Positions 1-6,198 of a stretch of DNA of 20,528 bases are shown here, piece by piece. Origin of the DNA: an uncultured Faecalibacterium sp. (lineage in GTDB: Bacteria; Bacillota; Clostridia; Oscillospirales; Ruminococcaceae); NCBI GenBank assembly GCA_934501115.1, contig CAKSTO010000043.1:1-20528 (forward strand). Direction: 5' to 3'. A program made the translations under genes and the position numbers. The stretch's first letter is position 1. Each line of letters opens with the position of its first letter. Below the pieces are notes generated by a model. That model was not told the DNA's origin. It searched no databases and saw only the letters and a program-made list of their open reading frames with translations.

Positions 1-878
1 TGCATCCGGACATGCAGGCTTTCCAGACCGAGGTTCAGCATGTAGGCGTTCATGGGCGACTGCATGGAGCCAAAGTCCCGCATCAGCTGAGCGGTCGCCT
101 TGGTGATGAACGCTCCCTCTTTGCCGAAGCGCTCGGCGTAGGTGATGCCGTGGTAGCTGTCGTCCGGGGTGCACAGGCCGGGGAACTTGTCGGCGTGTGC
201 CATCCAGTCGAACTTCCCGCTGTCCACAATGGCACCGCCCAGCACCGCGCCGTGGCCGTCCATGTACTTGGTGGTGGAGTGGGTCACGATATCCGCGCCC
301 CACTCGAAGGGGCGGCAGTTGACCGGCGTGGGGAAGGTGTTGTCCACGATCAGCGGCACACCGTGGGCGTGAGCGGCCTTGGCAAACTTCTCGATATCCA
401 GCACGGTCAGTGCCGGATTTGCGATGGTCTCGCCGAACACGACCTTCGTGTTGGGTCGGAATGCAGCGTTCAGCTCTTCCTCGGTGCACAGCGGATCCAC
501 GAAGGTGGCCTCAATGCCCATCTTCTTCATCGTGACCGAGATCAGGTTGAAGGTACCGCCGTAAATGGTGCTGGACGCCACGATATGGTCGCCTGCTTCG
601 CAGAGGTTGAACAGAGCAAAGAAGTTTGCAGCCTGACCGCTGCTGGTCAGCATTGCGGCCGTGCCGCCTTCCAGCTCACAGATCTTTTTGGCCACAAGGT
701 CGCAGGTGGGGTTCTGCAGACGGGAATAGAAATAGCCGTCGGCTTCCAGATCGAACAGCTTGCCCATGTCCTCGCTGGTGGCGTACTTAAAGGTGGTGGA
801 CTGGATAATGGGGATCTGGCGGGGTTCGCCGTTGCCGGGGGTATAACCGCCCTGCACACAGATGGTATCACGATTCAT
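1..878 (-). CDS. metY: O-acetylhomoserine aminocarboxypropyltransferase (sulfhydrylase), partial
   Basis: PLP enzyme of the Cys/Met metabolism family that makes homocysteine from O-acetylhomoserine and sulfide in the cytoplasm. The first 292 residues are visible; the family is usually about 425 long, so the C-terminal third lies beyond the left edge. The start ATG (876-878) follows AAAGGAG with good spacing. The N-terminus reads TICVQGGYTPGNGEPR, followed by the YSRLQNPT motif and the PLP-lysine motif STTKYMDGHG, with Lys at about residue 204, as expected for MetY. It lies downstream of metI on the same strand, separated by 227 bases with a hairpin and a palindromic element, so it may be the fourth gene of the methionine operon or have its own promoter; I saw no convincing one. 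MetY rather than MetB/MetC is favoured by the N-terminal motif, but substrate choice is inferred. Confidence 0.9.
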   Translation of the reverse strand, partial: MNRDTICVQGGYTPGNGEPRQIPIIQSTTFKYATSEDMGKLFDLEADGYFYSRLQNPTCDLVAKKICELEGGTAAMLTSSGQAANFFALFNLCEAGDHIVASSTIYGGTFNLISVTMKKMGIEATFVDPLCTEEELNAAFRPNTKVVFGETIANPALTVLDIEKFAKAAHAHGVPLIVDNTFPTPVNCRPFEWGADIVTHSTTKYMDGHGAVLGGAIVDSGKFDWMAHADKFPGLCTPDDSYHGITYAERFGKEGAFITKATAQLMRDFGSMQSPMNAYMLNLGLESLHVRM

Positions 879-915
879 ACTACATACTCCTTTACTGGGT
901 TTGTCTGTATAACAC

Positions 916-954
916 AATTCCCCGCAGGAGTGCAGCAGCCTCCGGCGGGGAATT
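916..954. promoter_or_regulatory. strong hairpin in the metY leader
   Basis: AATTCCCCGC (916-925) is a perfect inverted repeat of GCGGGGAATT (945-954), and inner GGAG/CTCC (927-930 / 940-943) extends the stem to 14 pairs with a short loop. It ends about 37 bases upstream of the metY start. No U-run follows on the minus strand, so it is not an ordinary terminator. It could be an RNA leader structure, an mRNA stabiliser or a protein site. Confidence 0.5.
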
Positions 955-999
955 GAAACGTTAAATTTTGCTTCCCGTCCGGGGGCGAAATGAGGAGAG

Positions 1000-1107
1000 A
1001 ACTCCTTCCATCAAAGAGGGAGGCTTTGGCAATACCGGAAAGTTTTCCTCTTCACCAGAGGCTCCCTCTCCGAGGGAGCTGGCGCACGAAGTGCGACTGA
1101 AGGAGTT
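1000..1107. repeat. MITE/REP-like palindromic element after metI
   Basis: A 108-base element bounded by AACTCCTTC (1000-1008) and its exact inverted copy GAAGGAGTT (1099-1107); the last two bases overlap the metI stop codon. Inside are two hairpins, GCTCCCTC/GAGGGAGC (1061-1068 / 1072-1079) and CGCAC-GAA-GTGCG (1083-1095). The arrangement (palindrome next to a CAGCTCCCTC-type palindrome) is shared with the element at 2796-2955, suggesting a family of dispersed non-coding repeats. Confidence 0.65.
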
Positions 1108-1762
1108 ATTTCCGCAGTCTCTTATCGCTTCTGGTGGCCCATGCGGTGCCCACCGTCTGGAACACCTGAACCATCAGCACCAGCAGCACGACGCAGACGA
1201 TCATGATGTTGGTCTGATAGCGGTAATAGCCGTAGGACAAAGCGATCTTGCCCAGACCGCCGCCGCCGATGACACCGGACATGGCCGAGTAGCCCAGAAT
1301 GGTGGTCAGAGCAGTGGTCATGCTGGAGATCAGACCCGGCAGGCACTCAGGGATCATCACCTTGGTGATGATCTGGAAGGGGGTCGCGCCCATGCTCTGG
1401 GCGGCTTCTACCACGCCCTCGTCCAGCTCGCGCAGGCTGGTCTCCACCAGACGTGCCACGAACGGGAAGGCCGCCACCACCAGCGGAACGATGGTTGCCT
1501 TTGTGCCCACCGTAGTGCCCACGATGGCACGGGTCAGCGGGAACACACAGATCATCAGGATCAGGAATGGCACGCTGCGCAGGATGTTGATGATGATGTT
1601 CAGGATATGCATCAGCCAGCCGGGCAGCGGCAGGATGCCGTCCTTATCACCGGCCACCAGCAGCACACCCAGCGGCAGACCCAACACCAGCGCAAAGGCG
1701 GTGGAGAGAACCGTCACATAAAAAGTCTCCCAGATGGCAAACCCATAATCTGCAATACTCAT
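1106..1762 (-). CDS. metI: methionine ABC transporter permease
   Basis: Inner-membrane permease of the D/L-methionine importer MetNIQ; two copies would pair with two MetN subunits. It has 218 residues, normal for MetI, with about five hydrophobic segments. The ABC-permease EAA loop that contacts the ATPase is at residues 119-141 (EAAQSMGATPFQ...IPECLPG). The ATG start (1760-1762) overlaps the metN stop in an ATGA arrangement, which implies translational coupling. The last codons (TAA at 1106-1108) run into the terminal inverted repeat of the palindromic element at 1000-1107, so insertion of that element probably happened right at the gene end without damaging it. Confidence 0.93.
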   Translation of the reverse strand: MSIADYGFAIWETFYVTVLSTAFALVLGLPLGVLLVAGDKDGILPLPGWLMHILNIIINILRSVPFLILMICVFPLTRAIVGTTVGTKATIVPLVVAAFPFVARLVETSLRELDEGVVEAAQSMGATPFQIITKVMIPECLPGLISSMTTALTTILGYSAMSGVIGGGGLGKIALSYGYYRYQTNIMIVCVVLLVLMVQVFQTVGTAWATRSDKRLRK

Positions 1763-2772
1763 TCGCCGGTCACATCCTCTACCGTAATGCCGGGCTGGGC
1801 GCGCATATAGGCCGCAGCCTGCTTTGCCTGCTCCACATCAGCGGGCAGCTTGAGCAGCATGGAGCCGTAGCACTGGCCGCTCAGGTCGCGGGTGTCGGCG
1901 CTGAGCACCGACACCAGAATGCCTTCTTCTGCCGCAAGGCTTGCCACCAGCGGCTTTGCCGTGGACGAGCCGTTGAAGGTGACGCGCACCACATGGTCGT
2001 CCGGCGCAAAACTGGAAAGATCCCGCGCGGCGCTGCCGCCGTTGGGAGCCACCAGACGCCGGGCCGCAGCAGTCTTGGGGTTTGCGAAGATCTCCTGCAC
2101 AGAGCCTTCCTCCACCACCGCGCCGCCGTCCAGAATGGCAACGTGATCGCAGATCTCTTCCACAACGCTCATCTGATGGGTGATGACCACCACCGTGATG
2201 CCCAGCTTCCTGTTGATGTCCTTGATCAGGGTCAGGATGGCATGGGTGGTGTTGGGGTCCAGTGCACTGGTGGCCTCGTCGCAGAGCAGAACCTTCGGGT
2301 TCGTCGCCAATGCGCGGGCAATGGCGATGCGCTGCTTCTGGCCGCCGGAGAGCTGTGCCGGGTAGGCATTGGCCTTATCGGGCAGGCCCACCACCTCCAG
2401 CAGCTCCCGGGCGCGCTTTTCAGCATCCGCTTTTTTCACACCGGCCAGCTCCATGGGGAAGCAGATGTTCTTCAGGCAGCTGCGCTGCATCAGCAGGTTG
2501 AACTGCTGGAAGATCATGGTGATCTCACGGCGGCGCTCACGCAGCTGAGCCGGGTTCAGGGTCTCCATCGCAGTGCCATCAATGACAACGCTGCCCTCGG
2601 TGGGGCGCTCCAGCAGATTGATGCAGCGCACCAGCGTGGATTTGCCCGCGCCGGACATGCCAATGATGCCGTAAATCGAACCATCCGGAATGGTAAGGTT
2701 GATGTCCTTCAGCGCGTTGACTGCGCCGTCCTTCATCTGGAAGGTCTTGGAAAGATGTTTGATCTCGATCAC
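1759..2772 (-). CDS. metN: methionine ABC transporter ATP-binding protein
   Basis: Cytoplasmic ATPase of the methionine importer. I chose GTG (2770-2772) as start: AAGGAG (2781-2786) sits 8 bases upstream and the protein then begins (M)IEIKHLSKTF. An ATG further upstream at 2808 lies inside a palindromic element and has no good ribosome site. The product has 337 residues: Walker A GMSGAGKST (about 38-46), signature LSGGQ (about 141-145), Walker B VLLCDEATSALD (about 161-172), then a C-terminal NIL domain (about 250-337) that in this family binds methionine and mediates trans-inhibition. The NIL domain identifies MetN rather than another polar amino acid ATPase. The stop overlaps the metI start by 4 bases. 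Confidence 0.95.
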   Translation of the reverse strand: MIEIKHLSKTFQMKDGAVNALKDINLTIPDGSIYGIIGMSGAGKSTLVRCINLLERPTEGSVVIDGTAMETLNPAQLRERRREITMIFQQFNLLMQRSCLKNICFPMELAGVKKADAEKRARELLEVVGLPDKANAYPAQLSGGQKQRIAIARALATNPKVLLCDEATSALDPNTTHAILTLIKDINRKLGITVVVITHQMSVVEEICDHVAILDGGAVVEEGSVQEIFANPKTAAARRLVAPNGGSAARDLSSFAPDDHVVRVTFNGSSTAKPLVASLAAEEGILVSVLSADTRDLSGQCYGSMLLKLPADVEQAKQAAAYMRAQPGITVEDVTGE

Positions 2773-2795
2773 AGAAATTGCTCCTTGTATGGAAG

Positions 2796-2955
2796 CCCTC
2801 TCAGTCACGGCTTACGCCGTGCCAGCTCTCCCGAAGGGCGAGCTTTTTGCTTCTGACGGAAAGGGATTCCTTCTGATGAGAAGTGATATTTTACTGCACC
2901 AGCTCATAAAGCTCCCCCCTCGGGGGAGCTGCCGAACGAAGTGAGGCTGAGAGGG
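2796..2955. repeat. paired palindromic element between metQ and metN
   Basis: A 160-base element bounded by CCCTCTCAG (2796-2804) and its exact inverted copy CTGAGAGGG (2947-2955). Each half carries a two-hairpin unit: CACGGC/GCCGTG (2806-2821) next to GCTCTCCC-type palindrome 2824-2843 in one half, and AGCTCCCCC/GGGGGAGCT (2910-2930) in the other. The two halves are in opposite orientation. It fills almost the whole metQ-metN gap and ends 5 bases before the metQ stop codon. It could act as an mRNA processing or stabilising element that lets metQ be made in excess over metNI. Confidence 0.65.
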
Positions 2956-2960
2956 TTTGC

Positions 2961-3881
2961 TTAGCCCTGGATCGGTGCCAGGCTGTCCTGCTTGCCGCCG
3001 TAAACGCCCATGGGCTCCACGTGGATGCCGGCAACGGTCACCAGATGGGTGCCTTTTTCCTCATTGAAGTTGTCCAGATACGGCTGATGCTGGAAGTAGT
3101 TGGTGTCACACTGGCCGTCCTCAACGATGGTGTTGGGGATCACATAGTCGTCGTACTCCTGGATATCCAGAGTGATGCCCTTGGCAGCCAGAATGTCCTT
3201 GCAGACCTCCAGCACCTCGCAGTGGGGAGCCGGGGTAGCTGCGCAGCTGACGGTCTCACCGTTCAGTGCATCGTAGTCGATGGAAGAATCGTAGCCGTCG
3301 GTGGGGTTCTCCACAACAGAGACCACGGCACCCTTGTAGTTTTCATCCATGAAGTCCTTGACCTGCTGGCTCTGCAGAGCAGCCACCAGAGCCTTGATCT
3401 TGGGCTCGTTCTCGTTGCCCTCCTTGCAGACCAGCACGTTGACGTAGGCAGAGGTGCCGTCCTCCATTGCCAGTGCATCGGTCATGGGATCCAGACCAGC
3501 GGAGATGGCGTAGTTGGAGTTGATCACAGCGTAGTCCTCATCCTGCAGGACATTGGGCACCTGCGCAGCCTCCACCTCATCGACGGTAACATTCAGAGGG
3601 TTCTCCTCGATGTCATTCTTGGTAGCAGTCAGGCCTGCGTCTGCCTTCAGCTTGAAGAAGCCATTCTTCTCCAGCAGAGTCAGAGCACGTGCCTCGTTGG
3701 TGGTATCGTTGGGCACAGCCACCTTCACCTGATCCAGCTTTGCGGCAGTGGAAGCAGCCGCAGAAGAAGCAGTGCCGGAAGCAGCGGAGGATGCGGTGGA
3801 AGAAGAGCCGCCGCAAGCGGTCAGAGCAGCTGCAGCAGCTGCGACACCGGTAACCTTCAGAAAATCACGACGAGTAATCAT
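2961..3881 (-). CDS. metQ: methionine-binding lipoprotein MetQ, circularly permuted
   Basis: Substrate-binding lipoprotein of the MetNIQ importer, anchored outside the membrane. ATG at 3879-3881 follows GAGGG. Residues 1-23 are a lipoprotein signal with an RRDFLK motif and lipobox LTAC (Cys23), then a Ser/Ala-rich linker to about 48. The mature domain order is unusual. Canonical MetQ begins with a block like PxHxEILE...FQHxPYLDNF...EPMGxYS...SLxxLxxG and continues with AIPNDxTNExRAL...NPK...AVINxNYA...YKGAV. Here the second block comes first (VKVAVPNDTTNEARAL to YKGAVVSVV, residues 52-190), a new linker follows (191-210), and the block TPAPHCEVLEVCKDI...YFQHQPYLDNF...EPMGVYGGKQDSLAPIQG (211-306) is last. 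All expected pieces are present, the frame is open, and metN and metI follow, so I expect a working protein. The first gene of a T-box controlled operon. Confidence 0.93.
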   Translation of the reverse strand: MITRRDFLKVTGVAAAAAALTACGGSSSTASSAASGTASSAAASTAAKLDQVKVAVPNDTTNEARALTLLEKNGFFKLKADAGLTATKNDIEENPLNVTVDEVEAAQVPNVLQDEDYAVINSNYAISAGLDPMTDALAMEDGTSAYVNVLVCKEGNENEPKIKALVAALQSQQVKDFMDENYKGAVVSVVENPTDGYDSSIDYDALNGETVSCAATPAPHCEVLEVCKDILAAKGITLDIQEYDDYVIPNTIVEDGQCDTNYFQHQPYLDNFNEEKGTHLVTVAGIHVEPMGVYGGKQDSLAPIQG

Positions 3882-3966
3882 AGTTTTGTTCCCTCTCTAT
3901 TGTTTAGAATCATGTACTGAGGCCCGTACGGCACAGTTCCGCACGCTGCCTTTGACCGGATGCATG

Positions 3967-4018
3967 AAAAAAGCTCCCGTCCTTGACTTCGAGCTAAGCG
4001 CTCAGCAAGGACGGGAGC
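3967..4018 (-). terminator. T-box regulated intrinsic terminator
   Basis: CAAGGACGGGAGC and GCTCCCGTCCTTG (4006-4018 and 3973-3985) form a perfect 13-pair stem, followed on the minus strand by six U (3972-3967). This is the terminator competing with the T-box antiterminator. metQ starts 85 bases further on. Confidence 0.93.
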
Positions 4019-4275
4019 ATAACACACTTCCGTGGTACCACCTTGGTTTACCGTACCCTCACGGGCACAGCCTCGATGCTGCGGCAGCAATGCTGCTTAC
4101 AGCCGGACGCTGTAACGGGCGCTCCCGTTGCAGACTTAGCACTCATGCGCCTCGCCCGCACGGCTCCGAGACCATTTTCAGCTTCCTGTTTCCTGCCCTT
4201 TTCCATCGCCCGGGCTTTCTGGTAAGGATCAATGCGAAGGCCTACTCTTCTCTTCACAGCCATTTTTGTGATATT
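3967..4275 (-). promoter_or_regulatory. methionine T-box riboswitch, leader of metQNI
   Basis: Read on the minus strand the leader carries the T-box core AACCAAGGTGGTACCACGG (4030-4048), a stem GTGCCC-GTGA-GGGTAC just upstream of it, and a terminator downstream. Near the 5' end is the AGAGTA Stem I motif. The 3' side of Stem I reads GAAAATGGTCTCGGAGC; aligned with the pattern GAA-A-codon-purine known from other T-boxes this gives AUG (4173-4175) as specifier, so uncharged tRNA-Met is the expected ligand. The UGGU of the T-box would pair with an ACCA tRNA end. When tRNA-Met is uncharged the antiterminator forms and metQNI is transcribed. Confidence 0.9.
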
Positions 4276-4281
4276 GCATTT

Positions 4282-4310
4282 ATAATAACCCCATCTGCCG
4301 GATTTGTCAA
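4282..4310 (-). promoter_or_regulatory. sigma-A promoter of the metQNI T-box transcript
   Basis: On the minus strand TTGACA (4305-4310), a 17-base spacer and TATTAT (4282-4287). Start of transcription expected near 4275, just before the T-box Stem I. Confidence 0.88.
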
Positions 4311-4359
4311 CAGGCAAAACGAAGTTTTTTGGTAGGGAATTGCGATTTTTATCCCCCGA

Positions 4360-4388
4360 TTGCGAAATCTGACGATCTATGTTATACT
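4360..4388 (+). promoter_or_regulatory. promoter of the small toxin-like gene
   Basis: TTGCGA (4360-4365), 17-base spacer, TATACT (4383-4388). Transcription would start near 4395, giving a structured leader of about 130 bases with a CCGC-TTCG-GCGG hairpin (4396-4407) at its 5' end and a CTGC/GCAG hairpin (4422-4433). A CCCCC run (4492-4496) could pair with the GGGGGG of the ribosome binding site (about 4513-4518) and hide it. Confidence 0.7.
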
Positions 4389-4525
4389 GGCCTTGCCGCT
4401 TCGGCGGTGTTAAGGTGTTGTCTGCAAGTGCAGGTGGTCTAGCTTCCTCCGGCAAGCGTCGGGGGACGTAAAAAGCTCATTGTTTTTGATTCCCCCGTCC
4501 GCAAACGCGAAAGGGGGGATGCTTC

Positions 4526-4636
4526 ATGGGATGGAATGACGTACTGACACTGCTCACCGTCATTGGCGGTGCGGTCTACATGACATTTCAGATCACATGG
4601 ACGATCTTCAAGGAGATCCATAACAATAAGAAATGA
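4526..4636 (+). CDS. 36-residue membrane peptide, candidate type I toxin
   Basis: A short gene in the order promoter, structured leader, AAGGGGGG ribosome site, ATG, 36 codons, TGA. The peptide starts MGWNDVLTLLTVIGGAVYMT, has one hydrophobic span (about residues 6-28) and a charged tail ending KEIHNNKK. This is the layout of holin-like and TxpA/Fst-type toxic peptides: one membrane helix, polar basic end, stop codon inside the terminator stem. An antisense RNA from a consensus promoter runs into it from the other side. I cannot assign a family by search; size, helix, RNA layout and convergent RNA are the evidence. Toxicity is inferred. Confidence 0.75.
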   Translation: MGWNDVLTLLTVIGGAVYMTFQITWTIFKEIHNNKK

Positions 4637-4720
4637 CCGCCCCAGAGTCCCAATCCTGAGCGGTCATTCTTCTTATTGACTAGCCAGAGGGAGCTGACCA
4701 TTGCGGGCAGCACCTTTTCT
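4628..4720 (-). ncRNA. candidate antisense antitoxin RNA
   Basis: Predicted from the perfect promoter at 4727-4755 to the shared terminator, about 90 bases. It is fully complementary to the 3' end of the toxin mRNA through the terminator loop. Its 5' half contains TGGTCAGCTCCCTCTGGC (4683-4700 on the minus strand), whose CCCUCU segment could also pair with the GGGGGG ribosome site of the toxin mRNA. Convergent toxin and antitoxin RNAs meeting at a bidirectional terminator is the arrangement known from Fst/RNA II and TxpA/RatA. Confidence 0.72.
4632..4668. terminator. bidirectional terminator shared by toxin mRNA and antisense RNA
   Basis: AATGACCGC (4632-4640) pairs perfectly with GCGGTCATT (4660-4668); flanking AATAAG (about 4625-4630) and CTTATT (4672-4677) extend the stem. 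U-rich tails follow on both strands (TTCTTCTT on plus, TTTCTTATT on minus). The toxin stop codon is inside the stem. Confidence 0.85.
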
Positions 4721-4726
4721 GTTTCT

Positions 4727-4755
4727 ATTATAGATTGTTTCGGGCGAAATGTCAA
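4727..4755 (-). promoter_or_regulatory. perfect consensus promoter for the antisense RNA
   Basis: On the minus strand TTGACA (4750-4755), 17-base spacer, TATAAT (4727-4732). Both hexamers are exact consensus, stronger than the toxin promoter, as expected for an abundant antitoxin RNA. No open reading frame of substance lies downstream on this strand. Confidence 0.88.
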
Positions 4756-4772
4756 GCAATGCCATTTCGCTC

Positions 4773-4801
4773 TTGTGCGCGTGCTGCGGACATGGTAAAA
4801 T
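4773..4801 (+). promoter_or_regulatory. promoter of the threonine/serine exporter genes
   Basis: TTGTGC (4773-4778), 17-base spacer, TAAAAT (4796-4801). It lies back to back with the antisense RNA promoter and 32 bases before the exporter start codon. Confidence 0.6.
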
Positions 4802-4833
4802 AAGACGGTATTCATTACAAAGGAGGTGCGGCA

Positions 4834-5625
4834 ATGAACGGCAGAGAGGTCTTTCCGGACGAGGAACTGCGCCGCCGCATCATGGATTTTATCATGGCAG
4901 CCGGGCAGACATTGCTGGAAAACGGTGCCGAGGTGTTCCGGGTGGAGCAGACCATGCAGATCATGGCTCGGTCGTTCCATCTGCGGGAGTTCCATGTTTA
5001 TATCCTGACCAACGGCATTTTTGCCAGCGCAGGCACCGCTGAGATCAGTGAAGTGCGCAATGTGCCTGTCCGGACGACGCACTTAGGCCGGGTGGCCGCG
5101 GTAAACGCGCTCTCCCGCGAGATCGCCGAGGGCAACATCACCCTTGATGAGGCTGAAAGCCGTCTTGTGCTGGCACGGCGCATTCCCTTCCCCAAAGACT
5201 GGGTGCAGCTGGTCAGCGGCATGTGCGGCGCATTCTGCTTTGCGTTGATCTTCGGCGGCACCCTGCGCAGCGCATTGGCGGCGGCACTGGCAGGTTTTCT
5301 TGCCAGCGGCTATCTTCTGCTGTGCGACCGGCACGAGCTGCCCGGCGGCTTCCGAAAGATCAGCTGCGCCGCCTTGATCACACTGGTGTGCATTCTGGCC
5401 TGTAGTCTGCTGGGCACATCCGCCAGTCACGCCATCATCGGCTCTCTGATGATCCTGACGCCCGGCATCGCGTTCACAATGGGCATCCGCGATTTCGTGC
5501 ACAGCGACTATCTTTCCGGTACCATCCGCATGATCGACGCACTGCTCATCGCAGCCAGCATCGCCATTGGCACCGGCCTTGTGCTGAGCCTTTATACATT
5601 CTTTACGGGGGTTGCAGTAGCATGA
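4834..5625 (+). CDS. threonine/serine exporter family protein, larger subunit (ThrE N-terminal type, DUF1212)
   Basis: First half of a split ThrE-type exporter for threonine and serine. ATG follows the excellent site AAAGGAGGTG. The 263 residues comprise a soluble N-terminal part (about 1-120) with the family motif LLENGAEVFRVEQTM (28-42), then five likely membrane segments (about 122-140, 145-164, 175-193, 198-216, 232-258). The conserved stretch LTPGIAFTMGIRDF...DYLSGTIRMIDAL (about 208-236) is typical of the family. It overlaps the next gene by 4 bases (ATGA), so both subunits are probably made in equal amounts. Substrate is inferred from the family. Confidence 0.88.
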   Translation: MNGREVFPDEELRRRIMDFIMAAGQTLLENGAEVFRVEQTMQIMARSFHLREFHVYILTNGIFASAGTAEISEVRNVPVRTTHLGRVAAVNALSREIAEGNITLDEAESRLVLARRIPFPKDWVQLVSGMCGAFCFALIFGGTLRSALAAALAGFLASGYLLLCDRHELPGGFRKISCAALITLVCILACSLLGTSASHAIIGSLMILTPGIAFTMGIRDFVHSDYLSGTIRMIDALLIAASIAIGTGLVLSLYTFFTGVAVA

Positions 5626-6080
5626 TGCTTACCAACACACAGATCGGCGAACTGGCCGCACAGTTTTTCATTGCAGGGGCGGGCACCCTGAGCTTTGCCA
5701 TCCTGTTTGCCTGCCCCCGCAAAAGCCTGCTCTTCTGCGGGCTGGTGGGCGCCGTGGGCTGGTTTGTTTACGAGCTTGCCGTGTTGCTGGGTGCAGACAG
5801 TGCCGCAGCCTCCCTGCTGGCAGTGATCCCGCTGACCCTGCTCACCCGGGTGTTTGCCATCCTGCTCAAAACGCCGGTAACAGTGTTTCTGCTGTCCGGC
5901 ATCTTCCCGCTGGTGCCCGGCGCGGGCATCTACTACACCGCCTACTATTTCATACAGGGCAACAATGCGCTGGCGCTTTCCAACGGCATCAGCACCTTTA
6001 AGGTAGCCGTTGCGCTGGCCATCGGCATCACGCTGGTGCTGAGTGTGCCCATCCCGAAATGGCACAGAAGCAAAATCTGA
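5622..6080 (+). CDS. threonine/serine exporter family protein, smaller subunit (ThrE C-terminal type, DUF3815)
   Basis: Second half of the split exporter; 152 residues with about four membrane helices and the family motif FPLVPGAGIYYTAYYFIQGN (95-114). In actinobacterial ThrE the two parts are one chain; in many Firmicutes they are separate, as here. ATG at 5622 overlaps the previous stop (a second ATG follows at 5625), which indicates translational coupling. An intrinsic terminator follows within 10 bases, closing a two-gene operon. Confidence 0.88.
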   Translation: MMLTNTQIGELAAQFFIAGAGTLSFAILFACPRKSLLFCGLVGAVGWFVYELAVLLGADSAAASLLAVIPLTLLTRVFAILLKTPVTVFLLSGIFPLVPGAGIYYTAYYFIQGNNALALSNGISTFKVAVALAIGITLVLSVPIPKWHRSKI

Positions 6081-6087
6081 TCCTGCC

Positions 6088-6116
6088 GCTCCCGCTTTCC
6101 CGGCGGGAGCTTTTTT
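6088..6116 (+). terminator. intrinsic terminator of the exporter operon
   Basis: GCTCCCGC (6088-6095) pairs with GCGGGAGC (6103-6110), followed by six T (6111-6116). Confidence 0.92.
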
Positions 6117-6127
6117 GTCTGACCGCC

Positions 6128-6156
6128 TTGCAGGGTACTGCTGCATCTGCTATACT
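6128..6156 (+). promoter_or_regulatory. promoter of the nitroreductase gene
   Basis: TTGCAG (6128-6133), 17-base spacer, TATACT (6151-6156), about 40 bases before the start codon. Confidence 0.72.
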
Positions 6157-6198
6157 TTAATATACTGATGCATTCTGAATACAAAGGAGCGATTGAAA

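Noticed and set aside
2773..2808. Upstream ATG start for metN
   Set aside because: It lies in the palindromic element, lacks a ribosome site, and GTG at 2772 has AAGGAG at proper spacing and gives the usual MetN N-terminus.
4048..4455. Minus-strand open frame across the T-box leader
   Set aside because: The region is explained by the promoter and riboswitch; the frame has no family features.
4588..5082. Minus-strand open frame over the antisense RNA and the exporter start
   Set aside because: It runs antisense through a terminator, a promoter and the ThrE-like gene; no plausible start.
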